Shown: one piece after another, positions 16,238 through 24,981 of the stretch | Numbering within the stretch: position 1 is the stretch's first letter | How the letters are laid out: each line of letters starts with the position of its first letter | NCBI RefSeq assembly: GCF_029906645.1 | Contig: NZ_JARYGZ010000001.1 | Coordinates: 863,208 to 927,207 of the forward strand | Direction: 5' to 3' | Origin: Sphingomonas oryzagri | Lineage (GTDB): Bacteria > Pseudomonadota > Alphaproteobacteria > Sphingomonadales > Sphingomonadaceae | DNA: 64,000 nucleotides | Program-made: the position numbers and the translations under genes | Notes under the pieces: model-generated | What the model was told of the DNA's origin: nothing | The model's input: only the letters and a program-made list of their open reading frames with translations | Databases searched by the model: none

Positions 16238-17758
16238 ATGGAATTGCAAGCGGCGAGCGAATGGGATGGGCTGGAAGCGCTGCCGCAAAGGCTCGATCGG
16301 CTGACGCTGTGCGGACGGCCGGCCGATGTGGCGCTGATCGACCGCGAGGGAGAACTGGATTTCGCCGGCCTTGATCATGCGGTCGGCGCGCTCGCGGCGC
16401 ATCTTGCGGATCGCGCCGCGCCGGGCGAGCGGATCGCGAGCTGGCTCCCCAAGACGCGGACCGCCTGCCTGCTGGCGCTGGCGTGCGCGCGAGCCGGGCT
16501 GGTGCATGTGCCGGTCAATCCGCTGCTCAAGCGCGCGCAGGTGGCGCACATCCTCGCCGATAGCGGTGCGCGGCTGCTGATTACCCAGCCGGCGCGCGCG
16601 ACGCTTCTGGCGCCGGGCGATCTGCCGGAGGATTGCGCCTTGTCGAGCGAGGAGGGCTTGCTCGATTATCCCGCGCCGCTGCCGCCGTCCGACGGCGACA
16701 CCGATGCGCTGGCGGCCTTGCTCTACACCTCGGGTTCGACCGGCCGACCCAAGGGCGTGATGCTGAGCCACGCCAATCTGTGGCTCGGCGCGGTCGCGGT
16801 GGCGCATTATCTGCGCGTCGAACCGCAGGACCGGACGCTCGCGGTGCTGCCGCTCAGCTTCGACGCCGGGCTGAACCAGTTGCTGTCGACCTGGGCGGCG
16901 GGCGCCTCTGTGGTGCCGCTTGATTATCTGGTGGCCAATGATGTCGTGCGCGCGGTGGCGCGGTATCATGTCACCACGCTGGCGGGGGTGCCGCCGCTCT
17001 GGCTGCAATTGTCCGAGGCGAAGTGGGCGGACGGGGCGGGCGACACGCTGCGTATTCTCTCCGCGACGGGCGGGCGGATGCCGGTGCCGCTGGTGCGCCG
17101 CTTGCGCGGACTGTTCCCGCAGGCCAGCCTGACATTGATGTACGGCCTGACCGAAGCCTTCCGCTCGACCCGCCTCGATCCGACGCTGGTCGATGCGCAT
17201 CCCGAATCGATCGGGCGCGCCATTCCGTTCGCCGAGGTGATGGCAGTCCGGCCCGATGGTGCGCTGGCCGGTGACGACGAGCGAGGTGAACTGGTCCATG
17301 CCGGGCCGCTGGTCGGGCAGGGCTATTGGCGTGATCCGGAGCGGACGGCACTGCGCTACCGGCCGGCGCCGGCGGGATCGCGCTACGGCGGCACCGCCGT
17401 CTGGTCCGGCGATACGGTGGTGCGGGACGCTGAGGGGCTTTTGCGCTTCGTCGGACGCGATGACGAGATGATCAAGGTTTCCGGCAACCGCGTCAGCCCG
17501 ACCGAGATCGAGGAGGCGGCGATCGCCAGCGGCGCGGTGGCGGAGGCGGTGGCGCTTGGTGTGCCGGACGAGCGGCTGGGGCAGGCGATCCGGCTGGTGG
17601 TGCGCGGATCGGGCGACGAAGCCAGGCTGGCCGCTCACTTCAAGGCCGAGCTTCCCACCTTCCAGCAACCGCGCGAGGTGATCTGGGTGGACGCACTGCC
17701 CCGAAACCCCAACGGCAAGCTCGATCGTGCTGCTATCGCGAAGGAGCATGGCGCATGA
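16238..17758 (+). CDS. Acyl-CoA ligase (AMP-forming), exosortase A-associated
   Basis: An adenylate-forming ligase (about 506 residues) of the XrtA-linked family (TIGR03098-like). Core motifs are present: LLYTSGSTGRPKGVMLSH (A3), YGLTEAFRSTRLDP (A5), GDTVVRDAEGLLRFVGRDDEMIK (A7/A8) and the C-terminal NPNGKLDR with the catalytic lysine (A10). It should activate a carboxylic acid as AMP ester and pass it to CoA or, more likely here, to the carrier protein at 14.9 kb. A GTG at 16223 is an alternative start; neither has a clear Shine–Dalgarno. Its stop overlaps the decarboxylase start. Confidence 0.86.
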   Translation: MELQAASEWDGLEALPQRLDRLTLCGRPADVALIDREGELDFAGLDHAVGALAAHLADRAAPGERIASWLPKTRTACLLALACARAGLVHVPVNPLLKRAQVAHILADSGARLLITQPARATLLAPGDLPEDCALSSEEGLLDYPAPLPPSDGDTDALAALLYTSGSTGRPKGVMLSHANLWLGAVAVAHYLRVEPQDRTLAVLPLSFDAGLNQLLSTWAAGASVVPLDYLVANDVVRAVARYHVTTLAGVPPLWLQLSEAKWADGAGDTLRILSATGGRMPVPLVRRLRGLFPQASLTLMYGLTEAFRSTRLDPTLVDAHPESIGRAIPFAEVMAVRPDGALAGDDERGELVHAGPLVGQGYWRDPERTALRYRPAPAGSRYGGTAVWSGDTVVRDAEGLLRFVGRDDEMIKVSGNRVSPTEIEEAAIASGAVAEAVALGVPDERLGQAIRLVVRGSGDEARLAAHFKAELPTFQQPREVIWVDALPRNPNGKLDRAAIAKEHGA

Positions 17759-18996
17759 AGCCGCTCGGCCCGATCCCGCCCGGTTATGATGCCGACGCCG
17801 AAGGGCGCCTGCTGATCGGCGGTCATGACGTCACCGCATTGATCGGGCAGGCCGGCGATACGCCGCTGTTTGCCTACGATCTCGGCATGGTCGCGCGGCG
17901 CGTCGAGCAGCTGCGCGCGGCGATGCCGGCGGGGCTGGAGATCCACTATGCGATCAAGGCCAATCCGTTCGCGCCATTGGTCGCGGCTATGGCGCGGATG
18001 GTCGATGGCTTCGATGTCGCTTCGGACGGCGAACTGGCGCGCGCGATCGATGCGGGGATGGCGGCCGATCGCATCAGCTTCGCCGGACCGGCCAAGAAAG
18101 CACGCGAGCTGGAGGCGGCGATCCGCGCCGGCGCCACGATCAACCTCGAATCGGAACACGAGGCGGACCGCGCGCTGTCGATCGGCGAGGCGCTGGGGCT
18201 GCCGCCGCGGCTCGCCGTCCGCATCAACCCGGAGTTCGAGTTGCGCGGATCGGGGATGCGGATGGGCGGCGGCGCCAAGCCGTTCGGCGTGGATCAGGCG
18301 CGGGTGCCGGCGCTGGTACGGCGCATTGTGGATGCCGGGGCGGATTATCGCGGCCTGCATATCTTCGCCGGCTCCCAGTCGCTCGATCGTGACGCCATCA
18401 TCGAGACGCAGGCCAACAGCGTCGCGCTCGCCCGCGTCATAGACCAGGAGACGGGGACGCGCGCTCCACTGGTCAATCTCGGCGGTGGCTTCGGCGTGCC
18501 GTATTTCGCGGGTGACGTCGCGCTCGACGTAGAGGTAATCGGCGCCGCGCTGGCCGAGCAGGTCGGGGACGAGGCATCGCGTTATGCGATCGAGCTCGGA
18601 CGCTGGCTGGTCGCGGAGGCGGGCGTCTATCTCGCCCGCGTGGTCGACCGGAAGGAGAGCCACGGCAAGGTCTTCCTCGTCACCGATGGCGGGTTGCACC
18701 ATCAGCTTGCCGCCTCGGGCAATTTCGGCACAGTCGTCCGCCGCAACTATCCCGTCGCTGTCGCGACGAAATTCGGCGCCGAGCCGGAGGAGGAGGCGAG
18801 TGTCGTCGGTTGCCTCTGCACCCCGCTTGATCGGCTGGCCGACGATGCCATGCTGCCCCGCGCGGACGCGGGTGACGTCATCGCGGTGTTCCTCGCCGGG
18901 GCCTATGGCGCCACCGCCTCGCCCGCCGCCTTCCTCGGCCACCCGGCTCCCCACGAAATCACGATTTCCCCCGAAAGCGCTGTTATCCTAACGTAA
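17755..18996 (+). CDS. PLP-dependent decarboxylase, exosortase A-associated
   Basis: A 413-residue fold-type III decarboxylase (ornithine/diaminopimelate decarboxylase superfamily; TIGR03099-like). The PLP lysine is Lys68 in HYAIKANPFAPL. Other marks are FDVASDGEL, the glycine-rich phosphate loop NLGGGFGVPYF, ELGRWLVAEAGVYL and the Cys-containing GCLCTPLD that completes the dimer active site. It should decarboxylate an amino acid, perhaps one held on the carrier system; the substrate is unknown. It overlaps the ligase by four bases. A 104-bp gap with a hairpin separates it from the export genes. Confidence 0.86.
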   Translation: MKPLGPIPPGYDADAEGRLLIGGHDVTALIGQAGDTPLFAYDLGMVARRVEQLRAAMPAGLEIHYAIKANPFAPLVAAMARMVDGFDVASDGELARAIDAGMAADRISFAGPAKKARELEAAIRAGATINLESEHEADRALSIGEALGLPPRLAVRINPEFELRGSGMRMGGGAKPFGVDQARVPALVRRIVDAGADYRGLHIFAGSQSLDRDAIIETQANSVALARVIDQETGTRAPLVNLGGGFGVPYFAGDVALDVEVIGAALAEQVGDEASRYAIELGRWLVAEAGVYLARVVDRKESHGKVFLVTDGGLHHQLAASGNFGTVVRRNYPVAVATKFGAEPEEEASVVGCLCTPLDRLADDAMLPRADAGDVIAVFLAGAYGATASPAAFLGHPAPHEITISPESAVILT

Positions 18997-19044
18997 AAAT
19001 AACCTCTCACAGCGTAGGCCGACGATCGGAAGACCCGCGAATGC

Positions 19045-19067
19045 GTGTGCCGAAGGCCTCGGCGCAC
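19045..19067 (+). other. Leader hairpin before the exopolysaccharide export operon
   Basis: A 9-bp stem (19045–19053 with 19059–19067, one G·U wobble) with a 5-base loop sits in the 104-bp gap between the decarboxylase and the Wza-like gene. There is no T tract. It could be a leader element or a 3'-end stabiliser. No convincing promoter was seen in this gap. Confidence 0.35.
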
Positions 19068-19100
19068 GTCCCTTCGCGGCGAATGAAGGGGATTTAGGTC

Positions 19101-19742
19101 ATGCGGTTCGAGGGCGCTTCGAAGACGGTACTGGCGGCGATGCTGTGCAGTGTCGTGACGGGCTGCGCATCGGGGGCCGGCGGTCCACCGCTGCCGCCCG
19201 CCAACTTCGTGTCGACGCAGGAAGAGCCGGGCGAGGCGTATGTCATCGGCCCGATGGACCAGCTCACCATCTTCGTATGGCGCAATCCGGAACTGGGCGG
19301 CAAGGTGCAGGTGCGTCCCGACGGCCGCATCACCACGCCGCTGATCGCGGACCTGCCCGCCGTGGGCAAGACGCCCGCGCAGCTCAGCGAGGACATCAAG
19401 GCCGCGCTGTCCAAGTACGTGCAGGATCCGCTCGTCTCGGTGATGGTCGACAATTTCCAGGGCACCTACTCGCAGCAGGTCCGCGTCGTCGGCGCAACCG
19501 ACAAGCCGGCGAGCCTGCCTTACCGTGCCAACATGACGCTGCTCGACGCCATGATCGCGGTGGGTGGACTGTCCCAATATGCGGCAGGTGATCGTGCCAA
19601 ATTGGTGCGCTTCGACAAGGCGACGGGTAAGCAGAAGGAATATCCGGTCCAGATCGCCAAGCTCCTGAAGCACGGCGATGTCCGCGCGAACGTGAAGCTC
19701 GAGCCGGGTGACGTCATCATCATCCCCGAGAGCATGTTCTAA
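19101..19742 (+). CDS. Polysaccharide export lipoprotein, Wza/EpsD-like (XrtA locus)
   Basis: A 213-residue outer-membrane lipoprotein with lipobox VTGC (Cys22). A Poly_export domain follows (YVIGPMDQLTIFVWRNPELG and VRPDGRITTPLIAD), then a SLBB-like segment (VRVVGATDKPASLPYRANMTLLDAMIAVGG), ending LEPGDVIIIPES. It is shorter than E. coli Wza and lacks the C-terminal helix, as is normal for XrtA-type exporters. It should form the outer-membrane exit pore. AAGGGG lies upstream of the ATG. Confidence 0.9.
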   Translation: MRFEGASKTVLAAMLCSVVTGCASGAGGPPLPPANFVSTQEEPGEAYVIGPMDQLTIFVWRNPELGGKVQVRPDGRITTPLIADLPAVGKTPAQLSEDIKAALSKYVQDPLVSVMVDNFQGTYSQQVRVVGATDKPASLPYRANMTLLDAMIAVGGLSQYAAGDRAKLVRFDKATGKQKEYPVQIAKLLKHGDVRANVKLEPGDVIIIPESMF

Positions 19743-19771
19743 GCGGCCGGTAGCGAGGCTTAGGCAGAGAC

Positions 19772-21310
19772 ATGCAGGCGATCCTCGACGAGATCCGGGT
19801 GGGCATCCACGCCGTCTGGCGCCGCCGCTGGCTGGCGCTGGCGGTGGCGTGGGCCATCGCATTGGTGGGGTGGCTCGCCGTCTCGCTGATCCCCAACACC
19901 TACCAGAGCACCGCGCGCGTCTACATCACGCCGCAGTCGATCCTGCCGCAGGCCGTGGGCATCAGCGCCAACGACCAGCAGCAGGACATCGACAGCTTCC
20001 GCCAGACGCTGACCTCGTCCGAGAACCTGACGGGGGTGATCAAGTCGACCCCGGCGCTCGCCCGCCAGGCCAGCAATCCGCGCGACCTCGCCAACGAGGT
20101 GACGCGCCTGGCCAACGCCGTCAGCATCAAGTCCACGCAGGACGATCTGTTCGATGTCAGCGTGGCCTTGTCCGGCGGCGGCTATTCGGATTCGCAGAAT
20201 GCGCACCTCGCCCAGACGGTGACGCAGAAGCTGCTCGACGCCTTCTACACCAGCTATTCGGCCGGCAATGCCGACGAGGCCCAGCGTTCGCTCAAGTTCC
20301 TCGACGCGCAGCTCGCGCAGCGGGGCGCGCAGCTTCAGGATGCCGAGAACAAGCAGCAGGCGTTCGAGGCCAAATATATGGGGATGCTGCCCGGCACCGG
20401 CTCCATCGCGGACCGGATGCAGACGGCGCAGGGCCAGCTGCAGGATGTCGAGACCCAGCTCGCCTCGGCGCAGGCGGCACTGGCCGCGGTGAACGGCCAG
20501 ATGGCCGGCACGCCCGCGACCATTCCCGGCGTCGCCGTTCCCGGCACCGTCGGCGGGCCGCGCCAGCAGCTCGCGCAGCTGCAGGGCCAGCTCGCCGCCG
20601 ACCAGGCGCAGGGCTGGACCGACCAGCATCCCGATGTCATTTCGCTGAAGAAGCAGATCGCCCGTATCTCCGGCGCTGCGGCGGCGGATACCGGCGGCGG
20701 CGCGGGCAGCCAGCCCAACCCGGCCTATCTCTCTCTGCGATCGTTGCAGGCGGACAAGCAGGCGACCTTCGCCGCACTTTCCACCCGTCGCGCCCAGCTC
20801 CAGTCCGATCTCGCGACTTTCGCCGCCAAGCAGGCCGGCGCGCCCGAAATCACCGCCGAGCAGGCCAAGCTGTCGCGCGATCACGACGTGCTCCAGCAGC
20901 AATATGACAAGCTGCTGCAGGACCGCGAGGCGATCAAGCTGCGCGCCGACGCGCAGAATAGCGACGGCAGCGTGCAGTTCCGCGTCATCGCGCCGCCGAG
21001 CTTCTCGAAGGTGCCGGCCAAGCCGATGCGCCCGCTGCTGCTGACCGGCGTGCTGCTGGTCGCGGTGCTGGGCGGCGCGGCGGTCGCCTTCCTCAAACAC
21101 AAGATGCAGTCCAGCTTCTCGACGCCGACCGCGCTGGCGGCGGCGAGCGGCCTGCCGGTGCTGGGTGCCGTCAGCTTCGTGCACAGCGCGAAGCAGAAGG
21201 CCGAGGCGGCGCAGCAATTCAAGTGGTTCGCGGGGGCGGGCGGCGCGCTGGCGGGGGCGTTCGTGCTCCTGCTCGCGGTCGAGTTCGTCCAGCGCGGGCT
21301 GATGGCGTGA
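19772..21310 (+). CDS. Chain-length determinant / Wzc-type co-polymerase, XrtA-associated
   Basis: A 512-residue inner-membrane protein with an N-terminal Wzz domain (first helix about residues 20–40), a long Gln/Ala-rich coiled coil (about 150–300), a GNVR-like segment, a second helix (about 425–445) and a further hydrophobic segment near the C-terminus (about 480–505). It sets polymer length and bridges the periplasm to the exporter. The kinase part is not fused but encoded by the next gene, as in two-part BY-kinases. Confidence 0.88.
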   Translation: MQAILDEIRVGIHAVWRRRWLALAVAWAIALVGWLAVSLIPNTYQSTARVYITPQSILPQAVGISANDQQQDIDSFRQTLTSSENLTGVIKSTPALARQASNPRDLANEVTRLANAVSIKSTQDDLFDVSVALSGGGYSDSQNAHLAQTVTQKLLDAFYTSYSAGNADEAQRSLKFLDAQLAQRGAQLQDAENKQQAFEAKYMGMLPGTGSIADRMQTAQGQLQDVETQLASAQAALAAVNGQMAGTPATIPGVAVPGTVGGPRQQLAQLQGQLAADQAQGWTDQHPDVISLKKQIARISGAAAADTGGGAGSQPNPAYLSLRSLQADKQATFAALSTRRAQLQSDLATFAAKQAGAPEITAEQAKLSRDHDVLQQQYDKLLQDREAIKLRADAQNSDGSVQFRVIAPPSFSKVPAKPMRPLLLTGVLLVAVLGGAAVAFLKHKMQSSFSTPTALAAASGLPVLGAVSFVHSAKQKAEAAQQFKWFAGAGGALAGAFVLLLAVEFVQRGLMA

Positions 21311-21324
21311 CGGGAGACGATGGC

Positions 21325-22266
21325 ATGAGCAAGCACAGCCCGATCGCCCCCGATCCCAATGGCGGCGACCGCCCCAAGGCGCCGCGCGGTCCGTCGCTCG
21401 TCGAGCGGGCGGCGAGCGTCTACGATTTCGGCGAGAAGCTGCGCGGCACCGGCCAGCCCGAGGTTGCGCCCCGGCCGGTCGAGCAGCGCGCGGCGGTCTC
21501 TTTTGCGCCCGTGGCCCCGCAGCCGGTCGATTTCGGCGCTGCCGCCGCACCGCGCTTCGGCACGGTCGCGATCGAGGAACTGCGCGAAGGCGGGTTCATC
21601 GTGCCGGACAGCGGCGCCACCGCGATCGCGGAGGAATTCCGTATCGTGAAGCGCCAGCTGCTGCGCGGCATGGACGATGCGCCGAAAGGCCGCACCATCC
21701 TGGTCTGCTCGGCGCGCCCCGACGAGGGCAAGACCTTCTGTGCGATCAACCTCGCGCTCAGCCTCGCCGCCGAGAAGGATGTCGAGGTGGTGCTGGTCGA
21801 TGCCGACGTCGCCAAGCCGGAGGTGCTTTCGACCCTCGGCCTCGAGGGCGGGCCGGGCCTGATCGATGCGGTTGCCGATCCGTCGGTGGACGTCGAGGGC
21901 TGCATCATCCGCACCGACATTCAGGGCCTCTCGGTCCTGCCGGCCGGCCGCCAGACCAACGAGGCGACCGAGTTGCTCGCGTCGGCCCGTACCACGCAGA
22001 TTCTTGAGCGGCTGCGGTCACGTGATCCGCGCCGGATCATCCTGTTCGATTCCTCGCCGGCGCTCGCCGCCTCGACGGGGTCGGTGCTGGCGATGCACGC
22101 CGGGCAGTTGCTGTTCGTCGTCCGCGCCGAAAAGACCGGCGAGACGGAGTTGCGTGAAGCGCTCGAGCTGCTGTCGGCCTGCCCGAAGCCACAGCTCCTC
22201 CTCAATGGCGTTGAGTTCGGCGGGTCCAGCCGCCGCTTCGGCCAATATTACGGAATCGACGGATGA
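21325..22266 (+). CDS. BY-kinase-type tyrosine kinase ATPase, XrtA-associated
   Basis: A 313-residue cytoplasmic P-loop protein of the Wzc/CapB type (TIGR03018-like). A proline-rich N-terminal stretch (about 1–80) precedes the ATPase: Walker A SARPDEGKT at 129–137, Walker A' VVLVDAD at 155–161 and Walker B IILFDS at 238–243. The C-terminus has only two adjacent tyrosines (QYYGIDG), so the usual tyrosine cluster is reduced. A GTG at 21307 overlapping the upstream stop is an alternative start; 21325 has GGGAG upstream. It overlaps the next gene by four bases. Confidence 0.88.
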   Translation: MSKHSPIAPDPNGGDRPKAPRGPSLVERAASVYDFGEKLRGTGQPEVAPRPVEQRAAVSFAPVAPQPVDFGAAAAPRFGTVAIEELREGGFIVPDSGATAIAEEFRIVKRQLLRGMDDAPKGRTILVCSARPDEGKTFCAINLALSLAAEKDVEVVLVDADVAKPEVLSTLGLEGGPGLIDAVADPSVDVEGCIIRTDIQGLSVLPAGRQTNEATELLASARTTQILERLRSRDPRRIILFDSSPALAASTGSVLAMHAGQLLFVVRAEKTGETELREALELLSACPKPQLLLNGVEFGGSSRRFGQYYGIDG

Positions 22267-23870
22267 AGCGGCTCGCTCTTTCCGCCGCCCTGCTGACGCT
22301 GCCGGCGCTCGTCGCCGCACCGGCGGGCGCGCGGACCACCATCCATCCCTATATCGAGGCCCAGCAGGTCTTCACGGCGGACCTGACCGGCCACGATCAG
22401 GATGCGGTGACCTATACCGGTGTCGCGGCCGGCGTGGACGCGACTCTCGATGGCACGCACGTGCAGGGCCAGATCGACTATCGCTACGATCACTATTTCT
22501 CCTGGTCGCACAAATATCAGGACACCGACACCCACCAGGGCCTGGGTGTGATCACCTACAAGCCGACCCAGTCGCTCTCCTTCGACGCGGCGGGCCTCGC
22601 GACGCGGGCGAGCGGCGGCTTCGGGCGCCGCGCGCCGGGTTATGTGTTCGGCGACACCAGCAACACGCAGCAGATCTATGCGGTGCAGGCCGGCCCGAGC
22701 TACGCGACGCGTGTCGGAGACGTCGGCGTGAGTGCCGACTACCGCTTCGGCTGGACCAAGACGGGCAGCGGCAGCGACCTCGATCTGGGGCCGGGGCAGC
22801 CCGTGCTGCAGAACGATTTCACCACGATCAGCAACTCCGTCTATGCCTCGGCGGGCACCGATCCGGGCGGGTACGGCCTGCCCTTCGGTCTCAAGTTGTC
22901 GGGCGGCGCGAACCGCGATCAGGTCCACTTCCTCGATGCGCGGCTGGACAGCGTCTTCGGACGCGCCGACGCGACCATGCCGGTGTCCGATACCGTCGCG
23001 CTGGAGGGCGGCGTGGGCTGGGAGAAGAACCGCGCCACCTCGCGCCAGATCCTGACCGACGCGCAGGGCAATGCGATGCTCGACGAGGACCGCCACCTGC
23101 AGGCCGACAAGAGCAAGAAGCGCCAGCTCACCTACGATCAGGACGGCCTGATCTGGGACGTCGGCGTGCTGTGGCGGCCGAGCGCGCGCACCTCGCTGGA
23201 GGTGCATGGCGGCCGCCGCTACGGCGAGACCGTGGTGTTCGGCAAGTTCGAGCATCAGATCAACGCATCGAGCGCGGTCGAGGTTGTCGCCTATGACGAC
23301 GTGACCAGCTTCGGCCGCCAGCTCACCAGCGAGGTCGGCGCGATGCCCAGCAGCTTCAACAGCTTCGCGCCGCCGATCCCGACGACGCTGGCCGGCTGCG
23401 TGTTCGGCGCCAATGGCGGGCAGGGCGGCTGCCTGCCGGCGCTGTCCTCGGTCAGCTCGAACTTCTATCGTTCGCGCGGCGTGTGGGCGAACTGGTCCTC
23501 GCAGCGGGGCCTGTGGACCTACGGCCTCAGCGTCAGCTACGATCACCGCCACTATCTGGCCCCGGTCTATGGCGACCAGATCTTCGGCGCCTCGGCCGCC
23601 AACGACCAGAGCGTGACGATCAACGGGGTCGCGGTGCGCAAGCTCTCGGCCAGCTCCAGCGTGGCCTTCAACGGCCTTGCCGCCTGGTATGACAGCGACG
23701 CGTTCGATACCTCGCCTTACTGGGTCTATGGCGGATCGGTGAGCTATTACCGGGATTTCGGCCGCCACCTTTCGGGCACCGCATCGGTCAGCGCCTCGTC
23801 CGGCGCCGGCGACAACCGCGACAACGACGTGATCGGCACGGCCCTCGTCTCGATCCGCTATACGATGTAA
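22263..23870 (+). CDS. Outer-membrane beta-barrel protein, XrtA/PEP-CTERM system-associated (TIGR03016-like)
   Basis: A 535-residue protein with a signal peptide (cleavage near APAGA-RT) and many alternating aromatic and polar beta strands, ending in a strand that closes with IRYTM. The whole resembles outer-membrane barrels found in XrtA loci. The barrel probably takes part in polymer export or anchoring at the outer membrane; this is inferred from position between the kinase and the ATPase. A pair of Cys near residue 380 (GCVFGANGGQGGC) may form a loop disulfide. Confidence 0.8.
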   Translation: MKRLALSAALLTLPALVAAPAGARTTIHPYIEAQQVFTADLTGHDQDAVTYTGVAAGVDATLDGTHVQGQIDYRYDHYFSWSHKYQDTDTHQGLGVITYKPTQSLSFDAAGLATRASGGFGRRAPGYVFGDTSNTQQIYAVQAGPSYATRVGDVGVSADYRFGWTKTGSGSDLDLGPGQPVLQNDFTTISNSVYASAGTDPGGYGLPFGLKLSGGANRDQVHFLDARLDSVFGRADATMPVSDTVALEGGVGWEKNRATSRQILTDAQGNAMLDEDRHLQADKSKKRQLTYDQDGLIWDVGVLWRPSARTSLEVHGGRRYGETVVFGKFEHQINASSAVEVVAYDDVTSFGRQLTSEVGAMPSSFNSFAPPIPTTLAGCVFGANGGQGGCLPALSSVSSNFYRSRGVWANWSSQRGLWTYGLSVSYDHRHYLAPVYGDQIFGASAANDQSVTINGVAVRKLSASSSVAFNGLAAWYDSDAFDTSPYWVYGGSVSYYRDFGRHLSGTASVSASSGAGDNRDNDVIGTALVSIRYTM

Positions 23871-23881
23871 GGGAAGGCAGC

Positions 23882-24919
23882 ATGTACGACCGCCATTACG
23901 GCTTCAGCGATCGCCCCTTCCAGCTCACGCCGGACGCGCGTTTCTGGTTCGAGAGCAAGACGCACCGCACCGCCATGGCCTATCTGGGCTATGGTCTTGC
24001 GCAGGGCGAGGGCTTCATCGTCATCACCGGTGACGTCGGGGCGGGCAAGACCACGCTGGTCGGCCACCTGATGGCCTCGATCGATCCGCAGCGGCTTCAC
24101 GCCATCCGCCTCGTCTCGACGCAGGTCGAGGGCGAGGACATGCTGCGCCTCGCCGCCCAGCAGCTCGGCCTCGCGACCGAAGGTCTGGCCAAGGCGCAGC
24201 TGCTCGATCGGATCGAGCGCACGCTGCGTCTCCACGCCGCCGAAGGGCGCCAGACGCTGCTGATCGTGGACGAGGCGCAGAACCTGCCGCTGTCCGCGCT
24301 GGAAGAGCTGCGTATGCTCTCCAACTTCCAGAATGGCGGCCAATCGCTGCTGCAGATCTTCCTGCTCGGCCAGCCCGAATTCCGCGAGCGGTTCGAGACC
24401 AGTCAGCATCTGGAGCAGCTGCGCCAGCGCGTGATCGCCACGCACCATCTGACCCCGATGGAGGCCGAGGAGATTGCGCCCTATATCCAGCATCGCCTGA
24501 AGCTGGTCGGCTGGGAGAACAACCCCGCCTTCACCGAGGATGCCTGGGTCGCGCTCTACAAACATTCGGGCGGCGTGCCGCGCCGGCTCAACGTGCTGGC
24601 GGGCCGCGTGCTGCTGCACGGATCGGTCGAGGGGCTGAACCGCATCGACGGCGCGACCGTCGACATGGTCGCCGCCGATCAGGGCGAGGAGCGCGCCACC
24701 GTGGCCGCGCCGCCGCGCCGTCGCGCCGCCGATGCCGCACCGCCGACCGAGGCCGCGCCCGTCCGCATCGTCACCGCGCAGGATCCGGCGCTGCTGGATC
24801 GGATCGCCGAGCTGGAAGAGCGGCTGGACGAGCAGGAGGCGGCGATCCGCCGCGTGCTCGGCCTGCTGATCGACTGGGTAGAGCGCGAGGAACCTGCCAA
24901 CCAGCATTACGCCCGCTGA
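23882..24919 (+). CDS. ExeA-like AAA ATPase, XrtA/PEP-CTERM system-associated
   Basis: A 345-residue ATPase of the GspA/ExeA type (TIGR03015-like). It opens with MYDRHYGFSDRPFQLTPD, has Walker A GDVGAGKT (residues 50–57), Walker B LLIVDE (126–131) and the sensor GGVPRRLN. The C-terminal tail is a charged coiled coil (LLDRIAELEERLDEQEAAIRR) with no peptidoglycan-binding domain, unlike ExeA. It may energise assembly of the export complex. It lies 11 bases after the barrel gene. Confidence 0.87.
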   Translation: MYDRHYGFSDRPFQLTPDARFWFESKTHRTAMAYLGYGLAQGEGFIVITGDVGAGKTTLVGHLMASIDPQRLHAIRLVSTQVEGEDMLRLAAQQLGLATEGLAKAQLLDRIERTLRLHAAEGRQTLLIVDEAQNLPLSALEELRMLSNFQNGGQSLLQIFLLGQPEFRERFETSQHLEQLRQRVIATHHLTPMEAEEIAPYIQHRLKLVGWENNPAFTEDAWVALYKHSGGVPRRLNVLAGRVLLHGSVEGLNRIDGATVDMVAADQGEERATVAAPPRRRAADAAPPTEAAPVRIVTAQDPALLDRIAELEERLDEQEAAIRRVLGLLIDWVEREEPANQHYAR

Positions 24920-24936
24920 GCGAGGATGCCCCGGTG

Positions 24937-24981
24937 ATGCGCGACGCGCTCTCCGTCCCCATGCGCAACGCGCTCTCCGTC
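24937..24981 (+). repeat. 24-bp tandem duplication at the start of the deacetylase gene
   Basis: Positions 24937–24957 and 24961–24981 agree at 20 of 21 bases and both begin with ATG. The result is an N-terminal repeat MRDALSVP–MRNALSVD and two possible start codons in the same frame. Confidence 0.85.

Noticed and set aside
19708-20907. A 399-codon plus-strand frame inside the chain-length determinant gene
   Set aside because: It is a +1 frame shadow of that gene; the 19772–21310 frame shows the membrane helices and coiled coil expected of the family.
23882-24919. Idea that this ATPase is a type II secretion ExeA with peptidoglycan binding
   Set aside because: The C-terminus is a charged coiled coil with no peptidoglycan-binding domain, and the context is the XrtA locus.
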